64,000 bases of DNA, taken from positions 124,001 to 188,000 of the forward strand of contig NW_005178533.1 of assembly GCF_000350225.1 (NCBI RefSeq), read 5' to 3'. Under the pieces are notes generated by a model. The model saw only the letters and a program-made list of their open reading frames with translations, was not told where the DNA came from and searched no databases. The DNA is from Chondrus crispus (Eukaryota > Rhodophyta > Florideophyceae > Gigartinales > Gigartinaceae). The position numbers were made by a program, and so were the translations under genes. This document shows, piece after piece, positions 1 through 10,730 of this stretch. Numbering within the stretch: the stretch's first letter is position 1; each line of letters starts with the position of its first letter.

Positions 1-2
1 AG

Positions 3-1193
3 CGGTTCCGACGGATGTTGAAGAAATACTCTGAGATGTGGAATGGGACCCTTGGTGAAATTAATACCACGGTCCACCGGATCGAGCTGGTCCCAGAGAC
101 GAGGCCCATCGCACAAGCTCCCTACCGAGCCGGTCCAAAGGCTCGGGAGGTCGAGGGCGCAGAAGTACAGAAGATGTTAGAAGCAAGAGTCATCGAACCG
201 GCGCAGTCAGAATGGGCGTCGCCCGTTTTATTAGTGCCCAAGCCGGACGGATCGATGCGCTTTTGCGTAGACTACCGCAGGTTGAACGCGGCAACGGTGA
301 AGGACACGTCCCCTTTGCCGCGCATGGACGAGTGTCTGGACTCGCTTGGTAACACCAAGGTCTTTTCCGCGTTGGACGCAATATCAGGATATTGGCAAAT
401 GCCAATACCCGAGAGCGACTGCGACAAGACGGCCTCTTCGTGTCACTCAGGTATCTACCGTTTTTCAAGAATACCCTTCGGGCTTACCAACGCGCCGCCG
501 TCGTTTCAGAGGGCTATGGATATCCTGCTCTCTCCGTTCCGATAGAAGTCGTGTTTGGTATACTTTGATGACGTAATCATTTTCAGTAAGTCATGGGAAG
601 AACATATCGTTCATGTTGACCAGATACTGTCAGTGTTGGAGAAGGCAGGTGTGAAGCTCAAGCTTCGCAAGTGCGAATTTTTCGTCGAAAAGATTAAGTA
701 TCTGGGCCACGTCGTAAGGCCAGGTACGCTAAAAGTCGACGCAGCGCGGACAGCCGCGCTGGAACAAGTGAGGTACCCTCAAACGCAAACACAGCTCAGA
801 AGCTTCTTGGGCTTGTGTAACGTGTACCGGAAGTTCGTCCCTCACTACGCGAAGATCGCTTACCCGCTCAATCAACTACTGAAGAACGGACAACCGGTTC
901 AGTTGGAAAGATTCGACGAACCGAGCAAGAAAGCTTTTCATAAGCTCAAGGACGCTATCTTGGCACCGCCGGTGTTGGCGCTGCCGAAGAAGGACCTACC
1001 ATACTCGGTAGACACCGATGCAAGTGACTATCAAATTGGCGCTGCATTATTTCAAACGCATCCGGATGCGCAACGTAAACCCAGCGGGTTCTTTTCAAGA
1101 ACGTTAGCCGCAGCCGAGAGAAACTATTCTGTATCAGAAAAAGAATATTTAGCGGTAATTTGGGCCGTACAGACCTTAGGACCATATCTATAT
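3..1193 (+). pseudogene. pol: A1 pol, 5' visible part: reverse transcriptase and start of RNase H
   Basis: This encodes the enzyme that copies the element RNA into DNA. The visible frame contains the RT entry motif SPVLLVPKPDGSMRFCVDYR, the IPFGLTNAP motif, the catalytic box VYFDDVIIF (about 552-580) and the start of the RNase H domain (SVDTDASDYQIGAAL, about 1005-1050). A TAG at 543-545 replaces a Trp codon that is TGG in A2 and A3, a clean G-to-A nonsense change. The frame then stays open to 1193, where a DNA transposon interrupts RNase H; coding resumes at about 5083. The first bases show that the ORF continues upstream of the window. It is inactive as it stands. Confidence 0.93.
1190..1193. 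repeat. Target-site duplication, left copy (ATAT)
   Basis: ATAT directly precedes the transposon. The uninterrupted A2 sequence has a single ATAT at the same point in the RNase H coding, so the second copy at 5079-5082 arose by insertion. Confidence 0.88.
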
Positions 1194-1211
1194 CCCCAGC
1201 GTTCGAATTTA

Positions 1212-1229
1212 GGTTCCATATATGGAACC
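1212..1229. repeat. Left subterminal palindrome of the DNA transposon
   Basis: GGTTCCATATATGGAACC is a perfect 18-bp palindrome 18 bp inside the left end. A weaker version (GGATCCATATATAGATCC) lies at 1415-1432. The same core recurs at the other end, so these are probably transposase-binding sites (inference). Confidence 0.75.
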
Positions 1230-1947
1230 TTAATTTCCTGAACCCTCTAACTCCCTCAGTTTCTTATTTTTTGAGTCGCGTCTTCGCCAGATTGCTGAAT
1301 GCAACCTATAGACCTGCTCCAAAATAGCGGAATTCAATTGGCTCAAGCCGACCCTCTTTTCGAGGGTGTACAAATCGGAGCACTTTACCCCTCTCAGAAG
1401 TGCATTTCTAGTATGGATCCATATATAGATCCCTAAAATATTTCGAAAATTAGCAATTTAGTGGGCCACGACTCTTTTGTAACGTACTTGCTGACAAAAA
1501 GACCTGCATCATCATCTGTCTTGTTAATACAGTGCCTGCTCATGACATCCTCTGTCGTTGGCGAGCAAGACCTGCATCGTCGGTGCTGCTGCGCTGCCTC
1601 GCCCTGCTTCACACTGCAGGTGGTGTGCTTGCAGTTTTGATTGTACTCATTCGGCTTGAACTCTGCGGAACATGGGCTGCAGGCAGCGGAGTACTACGAG
1701 GCTTCAATACAGAAAGAGTGTGCCTCATTTCGTTGCAGCTTTCTTGCAGCCCAGGGTAGATGCGAGTACAAAGATGTACCGCACAATGCACACATCTATA
1801 CGTCGATCGATGTCCCCGCCAGCTGTTTTCATTCCCAACGACTCCCCTTATCCCGCACAATGCACAGTACTGCTGCTCTTTTTGTTGCTTCATAAGGTGC
1901 CCAGGAACCGATAACCTTAAGACCACACCATCGACCCCATTCAAGAA
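1230..1947. other. Transposon 3' non-coding region
   Basis: This is the stretch between the left end and the transposase stop. Short open frames exist on both strands but none has a recognisable motif or supported start. I see only the weak palindrome at 1415-1432 and no tandem repeat. Confidence 0.6.
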
Positions 1948-4811
1948 TTACAACCTCTTTCGCTTTCGATTAGCAGCCAGTCTACACAACCTGTGAATAT
2001 TTTCTTGGCTGATTGCCTCATCGTTTCTCAACTCGCTTTCTTCTGATGTTTGTATAGACTGAGCATAGTTGAGCAATTCTCTGGATACCTCGTAGGTAAA
2101 ATCTGAAAGCGATTCCACCCCATTCAGCGAGCTTCGGTAAAAAGTCAACCCCTGAAATGACGCTCTGTTTTCTAGCAAATGTTTCGTCCGTGTCATCCGC
2201 CAAGCAATAAAGGCATTGACGCCAATTGTTTTGATAGTCTGGGAAACGATTTTTTGTTCCCATTTAAAGGAGGATGTTGATGATCGAAAGATTGCCCTTG
2301 ACTGTGCACTCCCGTCTACTCCACCCTTCGTTTTAGAATAAAGGCTTTGTGAGGCATGCTTAAAAAGTTTTAACGGAGGAAAAGGATCCTTGTTCTTGAC
2401 GTAGTTGTTCACCATCAGCCAGAATGGCAAACGAGACTTGAAGATGCGTCGTGTAGATGCTTCGGTGAAACCAGGAGGCTGGGGATCTTGCTCATGGGCC
2501 CAGGCAACTGTGGGACGCGCAATGTCATTGAGTGTACTGTAGCATTTTTCAATGTTGCTGGGACTACAGTACACAACCAATGTATACATTATCCCTGCCT
2601 CTGCAGCGGAGATGTAAATGACGTAATTGACAGCAAGAACTATCATTTGGTGAATAACCTGCCCAGTGTGCTCCTCTGGAACATACTGTCTGAATTTGGC
2701 ATCACCCACACTGCATGTCACAACGTCCGTCGTAGCCAAATTGAGAGCTCTATCTAGACTAGATGGAGCAACGCTTGTCTTAATCTCGATTGAGGCAATC
2801 GATAGGTGTCCATCTGTAGTCGTTTCATCGCATAAGCCAAGACCGTAACTGCTAATCAAGGCAATTCCGTCTGGAGAGCACGCCAGCCAGGTCTCATGTT
2901 TTTCCCCATCATACCGCACTCATAGATGCATTTGACAAAAGGCAGACTAGACAGAGCGGACAAAACGGCGCTTTCATTGGCGGTTCCACGCATCATAGGC
3001 TCTGTAGAGCGTACGAAGCTGAACCATGTCTCGGAAAACGAGCTCAACACATCTTTCAATGATTCATTCCCTTCCGCCCTCGCTGTCATACCGACGACGC
3101 GACGTACGTCGTCACTTTTAAAGAGAATTTTGCCAGGACTTGTGCCGGTAACTCGGAACTGCCTCAGGATAAACCAGTCCGCACAACGCTGATCAACAGT
3201 CAGAACTGTGCATTTGCTCAATAAATGGCGTTCGAGTACATCTTTAGAGTGTAAGGAATCGACGGCGGGAGTGAAGATGCGATTTTCATCAGTGCGCTTA
3301 CTAAAGAGCTTTTGCGCAAGGGAAGATTTCTTGGGAACAGCGATCCACGTTTCAAGGCTTTTCGAAACAGTTGTCGGAACACAGTACATAAAACGGAGAA
3401 TCTTACTGAACTTGTCACTGCCTCTCTCTCTGACAGCAACACCTGTGACTTTAGAACTCGTGCCTGGGATCCCTCGGCTTCTACCAGTGGCTTTTAAGGT
3501 TTTCACTGCCCACCACGATGCCGGGCCTTCATGGGGGCTGTCGTTAACAACAAATGCGCGGGGACGATCTATAATAGAGTTGTCAGCTGATGTGACAGCA
3601 GTGCTAGGGTCTGGGATAGGGCTGTGGTGAACCCCCTCTACCGTCATGGTTTCCTCATCCAAAACATCGCTTTCGCTGCTCGAGCCCAAATCCGAATTAT
3701 TTTCTTCATCATTCCTTGTGATGCTGAGGAAAGATTTCCCAACAAATGGGTGACATTTTAACAAATGCTCAGGCGTAACCATGATGGACCCAATACGAAG
3801 AGAAAGTAGTTCACGCATCAAGGAAACTTTGCCATACCGGCGATCAGCGGTTATGATAAAACCGTGAACACTTCGCTCGCCCCTACTTTCGAGCACTGAC
3901 TTTAACAAACTGGAGATATTTTCTGTTTGGGGCACACCGCGACGACAGAAGCGAACCATTACTGTTATTCTGAAAAGGGCGTCTGCGACTGCATCTGCAG
4001 AATGGCGTTCTCGGTGAGCCTTTCGGCTGCTCAAAGTCTTGACTTGGTTATCAGTGGCCCTAGTTCCATACAAATCGTCATCGAGCGTTGCGAGGGTGTG
4101 TGTAGGAGAAACAAATATCTTGCATGTCAGTCGAAATGCAGGGTTTTCGAACTGCGTGAGAAGTTGAGAGTGGTCTCTTTGAGCTAGCTAAGTGCGACAT
4201 CCCTCTTGTCCTCTCCCTGTTGGTGAAAAAGCCAGTATGTTGCTACTCATAAAGCGTACTGTCTGCATACTAGGCGTTGTGCAACCGTCCCGTTGCAGAA
4301 TCTCGATGTTTTCTTGAAAACTGAATCCCGTACAGTGCGACAAAAGCAATACGGATACATACCGGTACATGTCGGACATCCGCAGCGGCTGTACAGCAAG
4401 TTTTTGCAGAACGATATACTCGTTAAGCCAACCCAGACAGGTTTGCAACAACTCATCCATTAAAAGAACGACACAGCCTGTTCTCGTTGTCTGCAATTCC
4501 TGGACCTCCCGTTCGACATCCAATCGCTCCATTGCGGATGAGCAAAAAAGCCTCGCCCTCTCCCCAATGACCTCGAAAACAAATTCATCCTCAAGCATGA
4601 GACGTGGCCCTGTCACTCTTGACGTACGCCACCCTTGAGTCGGATCCCTTTGAGAGTTTGCTGGCCTTGCCCTTTCTGATCCCCTTCCTCTCAATCGACC
4701 TCGCCCACCGCGACTGCGGCCCCTCTCTCGTCTCCTTCCGCCTCTCGTAGCCCCCTCGGCTTCCTCACTACGCACTGCAGGTACCGGGTCCTCTAGAAGG
4801 ACTGTAGCCAT
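1948..4811 (-). pseudogene. Transposase with DDE-like core and C-terminal YqaJ-like PD-(D/E)XK nuclease
   Basis: The probable start is the ATG at 4811. An N-terminal Arg/Gly-rich basic tail is followed by a helical domain (SDMYRYVSVLLLSHCTGFSF). After a TAG at 4190-4188 the same frame continues with a DDE-like core: LDDDLYGTRA (first acidic patch), then GFIITADRRYGKVSL and a MVTPEHLLKCHPF motif typical of piggyBac-like eukaryotic transposases. The C-terminal third carries a YqaJ-like nuclease, with the conserved stretch RGTANESAVLSAL, the active-site aspartate in WLACSPDGIAL and the ExK pair in SIEIKTSVA. A 1-nt frameshift near 2905 separates the last two blocks. The remaining coding is well preserved, so inactivation looks recent. 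No second gene is visible in the element. Confidence 0.82.
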
Positions 4812-4992
4812 CCTGCTCTTTCGTCGTGGGTGTTTTGAATCGCAGCGTGCGTTCTAGTTGCTCGATTTATGAGGTTGAACATTCATCTACATCCACTCAC
4901 TGTCAGCTCCGCAGTCCTATAGTGGGATTGTCTCGCCGATGCGAATTACAGAGTAAATCTGTACTCAAACAGAGCCTTGTATCTGGCCCTAG

Positions 4993-5063
4993 GGATCCAT
5001 ATATGGAACCGTAGGGCAATTGGACAATTTACTGAAAACCCCTATGGTTCCATATATGGATCC
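4993..5063. repeat. Right subterminal palindrome pair of the DNA transposon
   Basis: Two 18-bp near-palindromes, GGATCCATATATGGAACC (4993-5010) and GGTTCCATATATGGATCC (5046-5063), share the CATATATG core with the left-end copy. They sit 15-86 bp from the right end. Confidence 0.75.
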
Positions 5064-5078
5064 ATGGAAACGCTAGGG

Positions 5079-5082
5079 ATAT
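5079..5082. repeat. Target-site duplication, right copy (ATAT)
   Basis: ATAT follows the transposon's terminal CGCTAGGG and leads back into A1 RNase H coding (see 1190-1193). Confidence 0.88.
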
Positions 5083-7121
5083 GGAGACCACTTTATTGTG
5101 CATACCGACCATGCCTCATTGAGGTGGTTGATGAACGTAACCGACCCCAGCCGGAGATTAATCCGATGGAGGCTCCGCCTCTCGGAAGTTGATTTCGAAA
5201 TCAAGTACAAGAAGGGCAAGGCGAATAGTCAAGCTGATGCCCTGTCAAGATTACGGACCGCAGGAGAAACCGTCGATGAAATCGACGACGAAATCCCATG
5301 CTTTATGGCCGAACCGGCCGAGGGTACAGTGGAGGACGAGGACAGTTTTGACGCGTTAGACGACATCCTCGCTCTTGAGGGGGGGAACGCCCCTGATCGC
5401 CGCGATCATTTCCAAGCTGTCACTCCGGAGGAGTTCATTGGCGAGCAAGCCGTCGACCCCTTCTGCAATCGCATCAAGGAAGAAATGGAGGCCGGAAAGG
5501 TGAGAACGTTCAGCATGGAGACCGAGGAACTCCAAGGAACTCTATGCCGTACCGCGGCGGAGTTTGTACAAGTGGTGATACCACAATCGTTAAGGGACCG
5601 CGTCCTAGGGTTAAGCCATTACGCAAAATTGGCAGGCCACCCCGGAGGCAGGAAACTTTACAAGACATTGAGAAAATATTTTTATTGGCCTACGATGGTC
5701 CTAGACTGCTACGCAGTCGCGAAAATTTGCGCCGCATGCCCACGAGAACGAGTTAAGTTGAGGAAGAACACGAAGGAAATGAAGCTGTTTACGCCCAAGG
5801 CTCCTTTAGAGTTCGTCGCGATCGACATTCTCGGTGAGTTAATTACCACCAAACGAGGGAATCGCTACATCCTCGTGATCAGCGATCGATATTCCAAATT
5901 GGTACGAACCGTATCTCTCAAGAAAATTACTGCCGCACACATAGCGCAAGCCTTTGTGCATCATTCGGTATTTGTATACGCACCACCGGTCAAGCTGTTG
6001 TCCGACAACGGGACACAGTTTACTGCTCGGTTCTTCCAGAACATTTGTCGAATTTTGGGGATACGCAACGTCTTCACGACCACCTGTCACCCTCAGGGCA
6101 ACAGCCAAGTTGAAAGATTTAACCGCACGCTGACTTCCGCGTTGCGAAAATATGTTGGAGAACATCCCAAGGGCTGGGACCTATTTAGCGAAGCTGTGAC
6201 GTTCGCATACAACACGCAAGTTCATCGAACTACGAACGTCGCGCCCTTCGAGCTGGTGTTAGCTCGGGCGCCGAGAAGCATTGCGTTACAAGCGCAGCCA
6301 ACTTTGGAGAACTTCAGCTCGTCACGAGCATACTACCGGAAATGGCAGTCGTGGTTGGAGAGCCTAATGCGAACCGCCGATAGAAGTTTGCGGAAGGAAC
6401 AAGCCCGGTACAAGCGGAACTTTGACGGCTTCGCAAACCAAAATATGATATCCCACCGGGGTCCTACGTGTTCCTCAGGAAGGAGCAGGGCACGGCCAGC
6501 GAACCGAAGCATAAGCTCGCACAAGTCGCTACGGGGCCTTATCAGGGCAGACGATCAGATCAGCGTACGGTGGTCATTGCCATTGGCGATCAGGAGGAAC
6601 GCGTATCGCGAGATAGGGTGGAGTTAGCCCCAAGCCCTATGGACTATGCGCCGGTAAACGGCCTACGTCAAGCGCTACAATTCCTGGGAGAGCCGGAATT
6701 AAACGAAGAAGAAGGGGAAATCGATGACGAGGATCGTCCTCACACACGTGCGCATGCGCTAGGGGACCAGGATAATTTAGTTAGTCAAACGCCGACAGCG
6801 GAGACGCCACCAGACTTACACCAGTCCGGAAATTCCAGAGAAGTGGATGGGTCGCAAGACCTTCAGAAGGGAGAAGGAGACAGTTCAGAGAAAGGAGAGG
6901 AGACGGAAAACACGGAATCCGTAATCGACCGGATCGTCGACCACGATTATCAAGATGGAAATTTGATTCTCAAGGTGGGTATACGCCCCGGGACGCGACG
7001 TAGGATCCCATTGAGAAATTACCCCGTAGCGCGGCCGTCACGTATTTCCGAAGGAAGAAGCTACCCTTGCCGCCACAAGTCGCGCACGCCCAGCCGAGAT
7101 AGCCATCGTAAGTACAATTAG
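5083..7121 (+). pseudogene. pol: A1 pol, 3' part: end of RNase H, integrase, C-terminal tail
   Basis: Coding resumes in RNase H (HTDHASLRWLMNV) and runs through a chromatin-independent type of integrase. It has the zinc-binding HH-CC module (LSHYAKLAGHPGG to ICAACPRERV, about 5600-5760) and the DDE triad in AIDILGEL, LLSDNGTQF and SQVERFNRTL. A 4-nt deletion near 6425-6432 relative to A2/A3 shifts the frame. The GPY module (VATGPYQGRRSD) and the acidic tail follow in the new frame (6468-7121). No chromodomain is visible. Joined to the 5' part it would be one pol protein, but the stop, the insertion and this frameshift make it a pseudogene. Confidence 0.92.
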
Positions 7122-10100
7122 TAGTTTAGGAATAAGGGAGAAATCAGAAATTCGAGAAAGGAACGGGTCTGCGAGGTTGGCGCACGAGGAAAGTGAGAGC
7201 GAAGGGACTGACGTGGAGCCCGTTTTCGGACGCACGTGAAGTGACAATTGGGATGAGCGGTGTGACCTCGTGGGACGTCAATGATCAAAACGAATTTTTT
7301 GGTTGTTGTCGCCCCACAGTCGGCGACACCCATGTTCAAAGCCGCTCTGCGGCAAAGTCACGATTTTACCCTGCTCGTCGAGCGAAAAGAAATGCCCATA
7401 TGAGACGTCGCTGCGCTGACTCCGCCGAGACCGCGTGGAACTGCACCGTCACGTGCACGTACAGAGGACGCTCGCTTGCCATCGGCTAAGATCGAAAACC
7501 GTGCAAGACAGCCGCCGACGGCCACACAGCGTCACAAACCCGTTTCGTAACACGCACCTCTCCAGGACCAACGTCTTTATTGAGGGAAATTATTGTGGAG
7601 CCTGATCAACAGGTATGGGCACTGTGGCGCCCATACGTTTTTCTGCACTGCGAGCGATGTACTTACAAATTGGCTACTATAACCCCACTTCCCTGGCCTT
7701 TCTTGTTTCTTTATATCTTCATGTCTGCTGTTGTCTGTTTTATTTTTTTAGGTGATGTCAGGGACATGACCCCGTACTGCGGAGGCCGGACATCAGGTCT
7801 ACAAAGATCAGAAGGAGACAGTAAGAAGAAGGTCGTGGGAAAGGGCGCGTTGCCAAAGTCCCGAATGGGGATGACGACGAAAAGGAACAACGGAGCCCAC
7901 GGCCGGGAGAAGAATTGGAATTGGGGTTTGACATGGATGACATACAGTGGTATCGCAAAAAGCAGGAGGACACTTCCGAAGGAAGCGAAAACAGGGGTGA
8001 TCAGCGAGGAAGGGGAACGTCGATGGGGCGAGGTGGAGCGCGAAGAGCCGGACGCGCACGGTAGTGATGAAGTCCAGCAGGATCTCGTCACAGGTACGAA
8101 ATGAATTGAAACCCAAGGGACGATCTCAGGGGAGAGAGACAGCACTTTAAAATGTTGGAACGTAACCGACGAAAGCTTGCTAAATACTATTGAGAGCTGT
8201 GAACGTATCCCCGCAATTCGAACGAGGGAACTATGAGGGAAGGAAACGCGACTGTCGTGTGCATCGAACCGATGTCAGCTAGTGAGGAAGTCGTCTGCAT
8301 TGGACTGTACCTAGGGAGATTTCCTACGATCCTCAATGAGGCCTCATCGAGAATTATTTCAGCTCCGCATAATCGTCGCGGCTGGGGAAGGCCGACCCTG
8401 CCAAGAGCGTTCAGCCCTCCAAACATAGCCTTTATGAGGCACAAGTTTAGAGAACTTCAGTGTATGGATTTTGATAAGTCCGAGAACCTCCCCCCGGGAA
8501 AAGCGACGACACTTTTCCTTTTTGGAGCGCATGGAGGATTGAGCCAGGTTGGCAAAAGGGATAACTTTCGAACCCAGGGGGAAGGCGTGGAAAAGACGTG
8601 GTTGAGGTGCCGGTGCACGCGAGTGAGGCAGATTGAAAGGAGGTGGATGATGCGAGATACGACCAGGTCGAGGGCGTGGTAGGAACGGGTGACGGAGGCA
8701 TGGGATGCGTACCTCTTGAGGATGAAGAGATGTACCACGATGCGCGGGGAGAGTCCGAAGGGCAGGCAGTTGTCGTTGGATGGCCCATCGCGTAAGCCGC
8801 GGGACATCCCGGAGTGTAATTCGAGGAGATGTCACTTCCGGACACCCCCGAGTTCATCGCAACAACACCCCGTGAAGATCGACAAGTGTCGTGAAGCCCA
8901 AGTGGAACACAGGACACCACTCGGAATTTTAATTAATTTTAAGGAAAGAGCGACGCAGTCGAGCGCATGGGACGCTGAGCCTTTTTGAGATAAGTGTACA
9001 CAAATAGCGACCACGACGAAGGTTGCCTCTGTCGAGACAACGTCATCCGCTCGCGCTTATATTTTTTTGTGTACGTTTCAAAACAGCTATGGTCCGAAGG
9101 AACCCTCACTCAGCCTCCCCTCTTGGGGGTCCGTGGATCAAGCGAGTACCCGCGCCGCGAAGGTCGCTGAGACGCGGTGACTTTGGCGTCGCGATCGCTA
9201 TTGGATGGGAGATCCTCCGAAAGGTCTTGACGGTATCACAATCCCAAAAAAGCCGGGAGGACAGCCCGCGTTGACGCTCGCGGAGCAACACACGAAACAA
9301 CGACAAGGAAAGTGGAATCATCAAGGAGTGTTTACACTGTCGACTTCACTTAGTGTGAAAACCCCCCGTTACAACCCCACGCCGCTGGCGGAATTTCGTT
9401 CTGTTGCGACTGTGTTAACAGTCCTCTCTTGGGACGAGTAAGTCTCCAAATAGAACATGTTCCGACTGGCCGTCAGAATTACAATTCAAAGGTAGGAGAT
9501 GAGGGGGGCGAAGCCCGGAACTCACCTTGGGCATAGCGATGCAGTGAATAAGGCATCAAGGACCTCGATGTGCTGATTCGCTGCGCAACGTACAATAGCC
9601 GTCGACGACGTCGCGCTGGTGGTCGAAGGACCATGTTGTAGTGCAACGCCGAGTTCGGCGAACTACTCTGCGAGTTCGGGCGCGGTGGGTAGCGACGCAG
9701 TATGACTGCGGTAGTGGTAGAGTGGAGACAAGCTCCGAAAGTACCCCGGACTGACCGGACTGTAGACAGCCAGTAGGGCGGAAAGGGATAGGAGGGGAAG
9801 TAAAGGGAGCTGTTGGTGAAGTCAGCGTACACTCGCACTTGGCGCCTATACCGTCGGTGAGTTCACCGTGCGATATTAGGGGGCACTGAGCTGTAGAGGC
9901 CGGACTTGGTTGGGTTTACTAGGGTGGTGCTACCGTACTACCCTATATACTAATGGAGTGCCGGATTGAGGTCGCGGTGGTCCGCACACGTACACGTGTC
10001 GAGGGGCGCCGACGGCGGCGTGTCTATCATAATACTGTCAGGGAAGGGTCTGTAAGCTCTGTAATGTCAGCACGGAGGACAGCGGTACCTCCGCGAGGAT

Positions 10101-10228
10101 TCCGCACACACGTGTACACGCGAGCCCAAAAATTGCAATTTTTGGATTGCCAGCAATGCCGTCGGGCATGGACGCGTTGCGCCACACATGTAGAAAGCAG
10201 CACGTCTACACAATTCTGCCTCCCACAA
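7122..10228. other. A1 post-pol region
   Basis: This 3.1-kb part of A1 lies between pol and the antisense ORF remnant. Near 7754 it holds the relic of a short sense ORF homologous to the one at 56633-56409 in A3. The ORF is preceded by a pyrimidine tract ending in AG and is interrupted at 7766-7768 by TGA where A3 has CGA. Many short overlapping frames on the minus strand (7.7-8.9 kb, 9.5-9.8 kb) are Ser/Pro-rich and I could not align them with the A3 antisense ORF. They may be decayed coding or chance. Confidence 0.6.
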
Positions 10229-10512
10229 GGAAAACCACTTTGCTGCTGCGTACAGTATGGGGTAATGGTGCATGGATTTATCGTGTAACTCCTCAAGTGA
10301 GGGATATCGCTGCGAGGCATCGACGAGAGGAGTATGACCCGGATGAAGAGCCGGTTCGGCTGGGTCGAGAGGAGGAGGTAATTGGGGATTAAGGGGGGCT
10401 CTTGAGGGTAGCTGTACTTGTATGAGAATCCCACACCGGCACGACGTCGCCCGACACGGGGGTCCTCTGGTTCGGATGAGGGTCCCGATGGAGGGACAGA
10501 CGTGTCGGACAT
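10229..10512 (-). pseudogene. Remnant of the family A antisense ORF (N-terminal part)
   Basis: Reading away from the 3' LTR and against the element, the frame starts with an ATG at 10512 (MSDTSVPPSGPSS). It contains GRRRAGVGFSYKYS, then after a frameshift RYPSLEELHDKSMHHYPILY and AAAKWFS. These match GRRGVGFSH, RYPSLAELQGKSMRDYPLLY and AATPWFS at the start of the A3 antisense ORF (54685 onward). Position, direction and distance from the LTR (about 220 bp in A1, 110 bp in A3) also agree. Beyond WFS the similarity disappears, so only the N-terminal part survives. The function is unknown. Confidence 0.72.
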
Positions 10513-10718
10513 CAGCCACTTGGAAGAAGGGTCGTCTTGTCCTTGCTCGACCGCCTTTTAAAAAAGGGTTCCCGCGCGCTGGTAGGAGGGAAAAGGGCAC
10601 TAGATAGTGTAAGGGGACACCTTCGGTCGAGGGATGAGGACGATGGATGGACGCGCGAGGTGGAAGGAGAAAAAAATCGGAAGATTATACGAGAAGTTGG
10701 CGGTGAGCAAGGACGCTC

Positions 10719-10730
10719 AGAAGGGGGATA
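10719..10730 (+). promoter_or_regulatory. Polypurine tract of A1
   Basis: AGAAGGGGGATA lies directly before the LTR start TGTAGTGC. The matching A3 tract (54586-54575, minus) is AGAAGGTGGATA. Purine-rich tracts here prime plus-strand DNA synthesis. Confidence 0.75.

Larger units (their letters stand above)
1194..5078 (-). mobile_element. 3.9-kb DNA transposon with DDE + YqaJ-like nuclease transposase
   Basis: The borders are exact because the interrupted A1 RNase H can be compared with A2. The A1 sequence stops after CTATAT and resumes with ATATGG, so ATAT is duplicated (4 bp). The element starts CCCCAGCG and ends CGCTAGGG, giving imperfect 8-bp terminal inverted repeats. Palindromes built on CATATATG lie 18-19 bp inside each end, with further copies deeper in. 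One large minus-strand gene (4811-1948) fills most of it. A 4-bp duplication and the transposase fold recall piggyBac/Sola-type elements, but the ATAT target is not the TTAA of piggyBac. The superfamily is left open. Confidence 0.88.
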
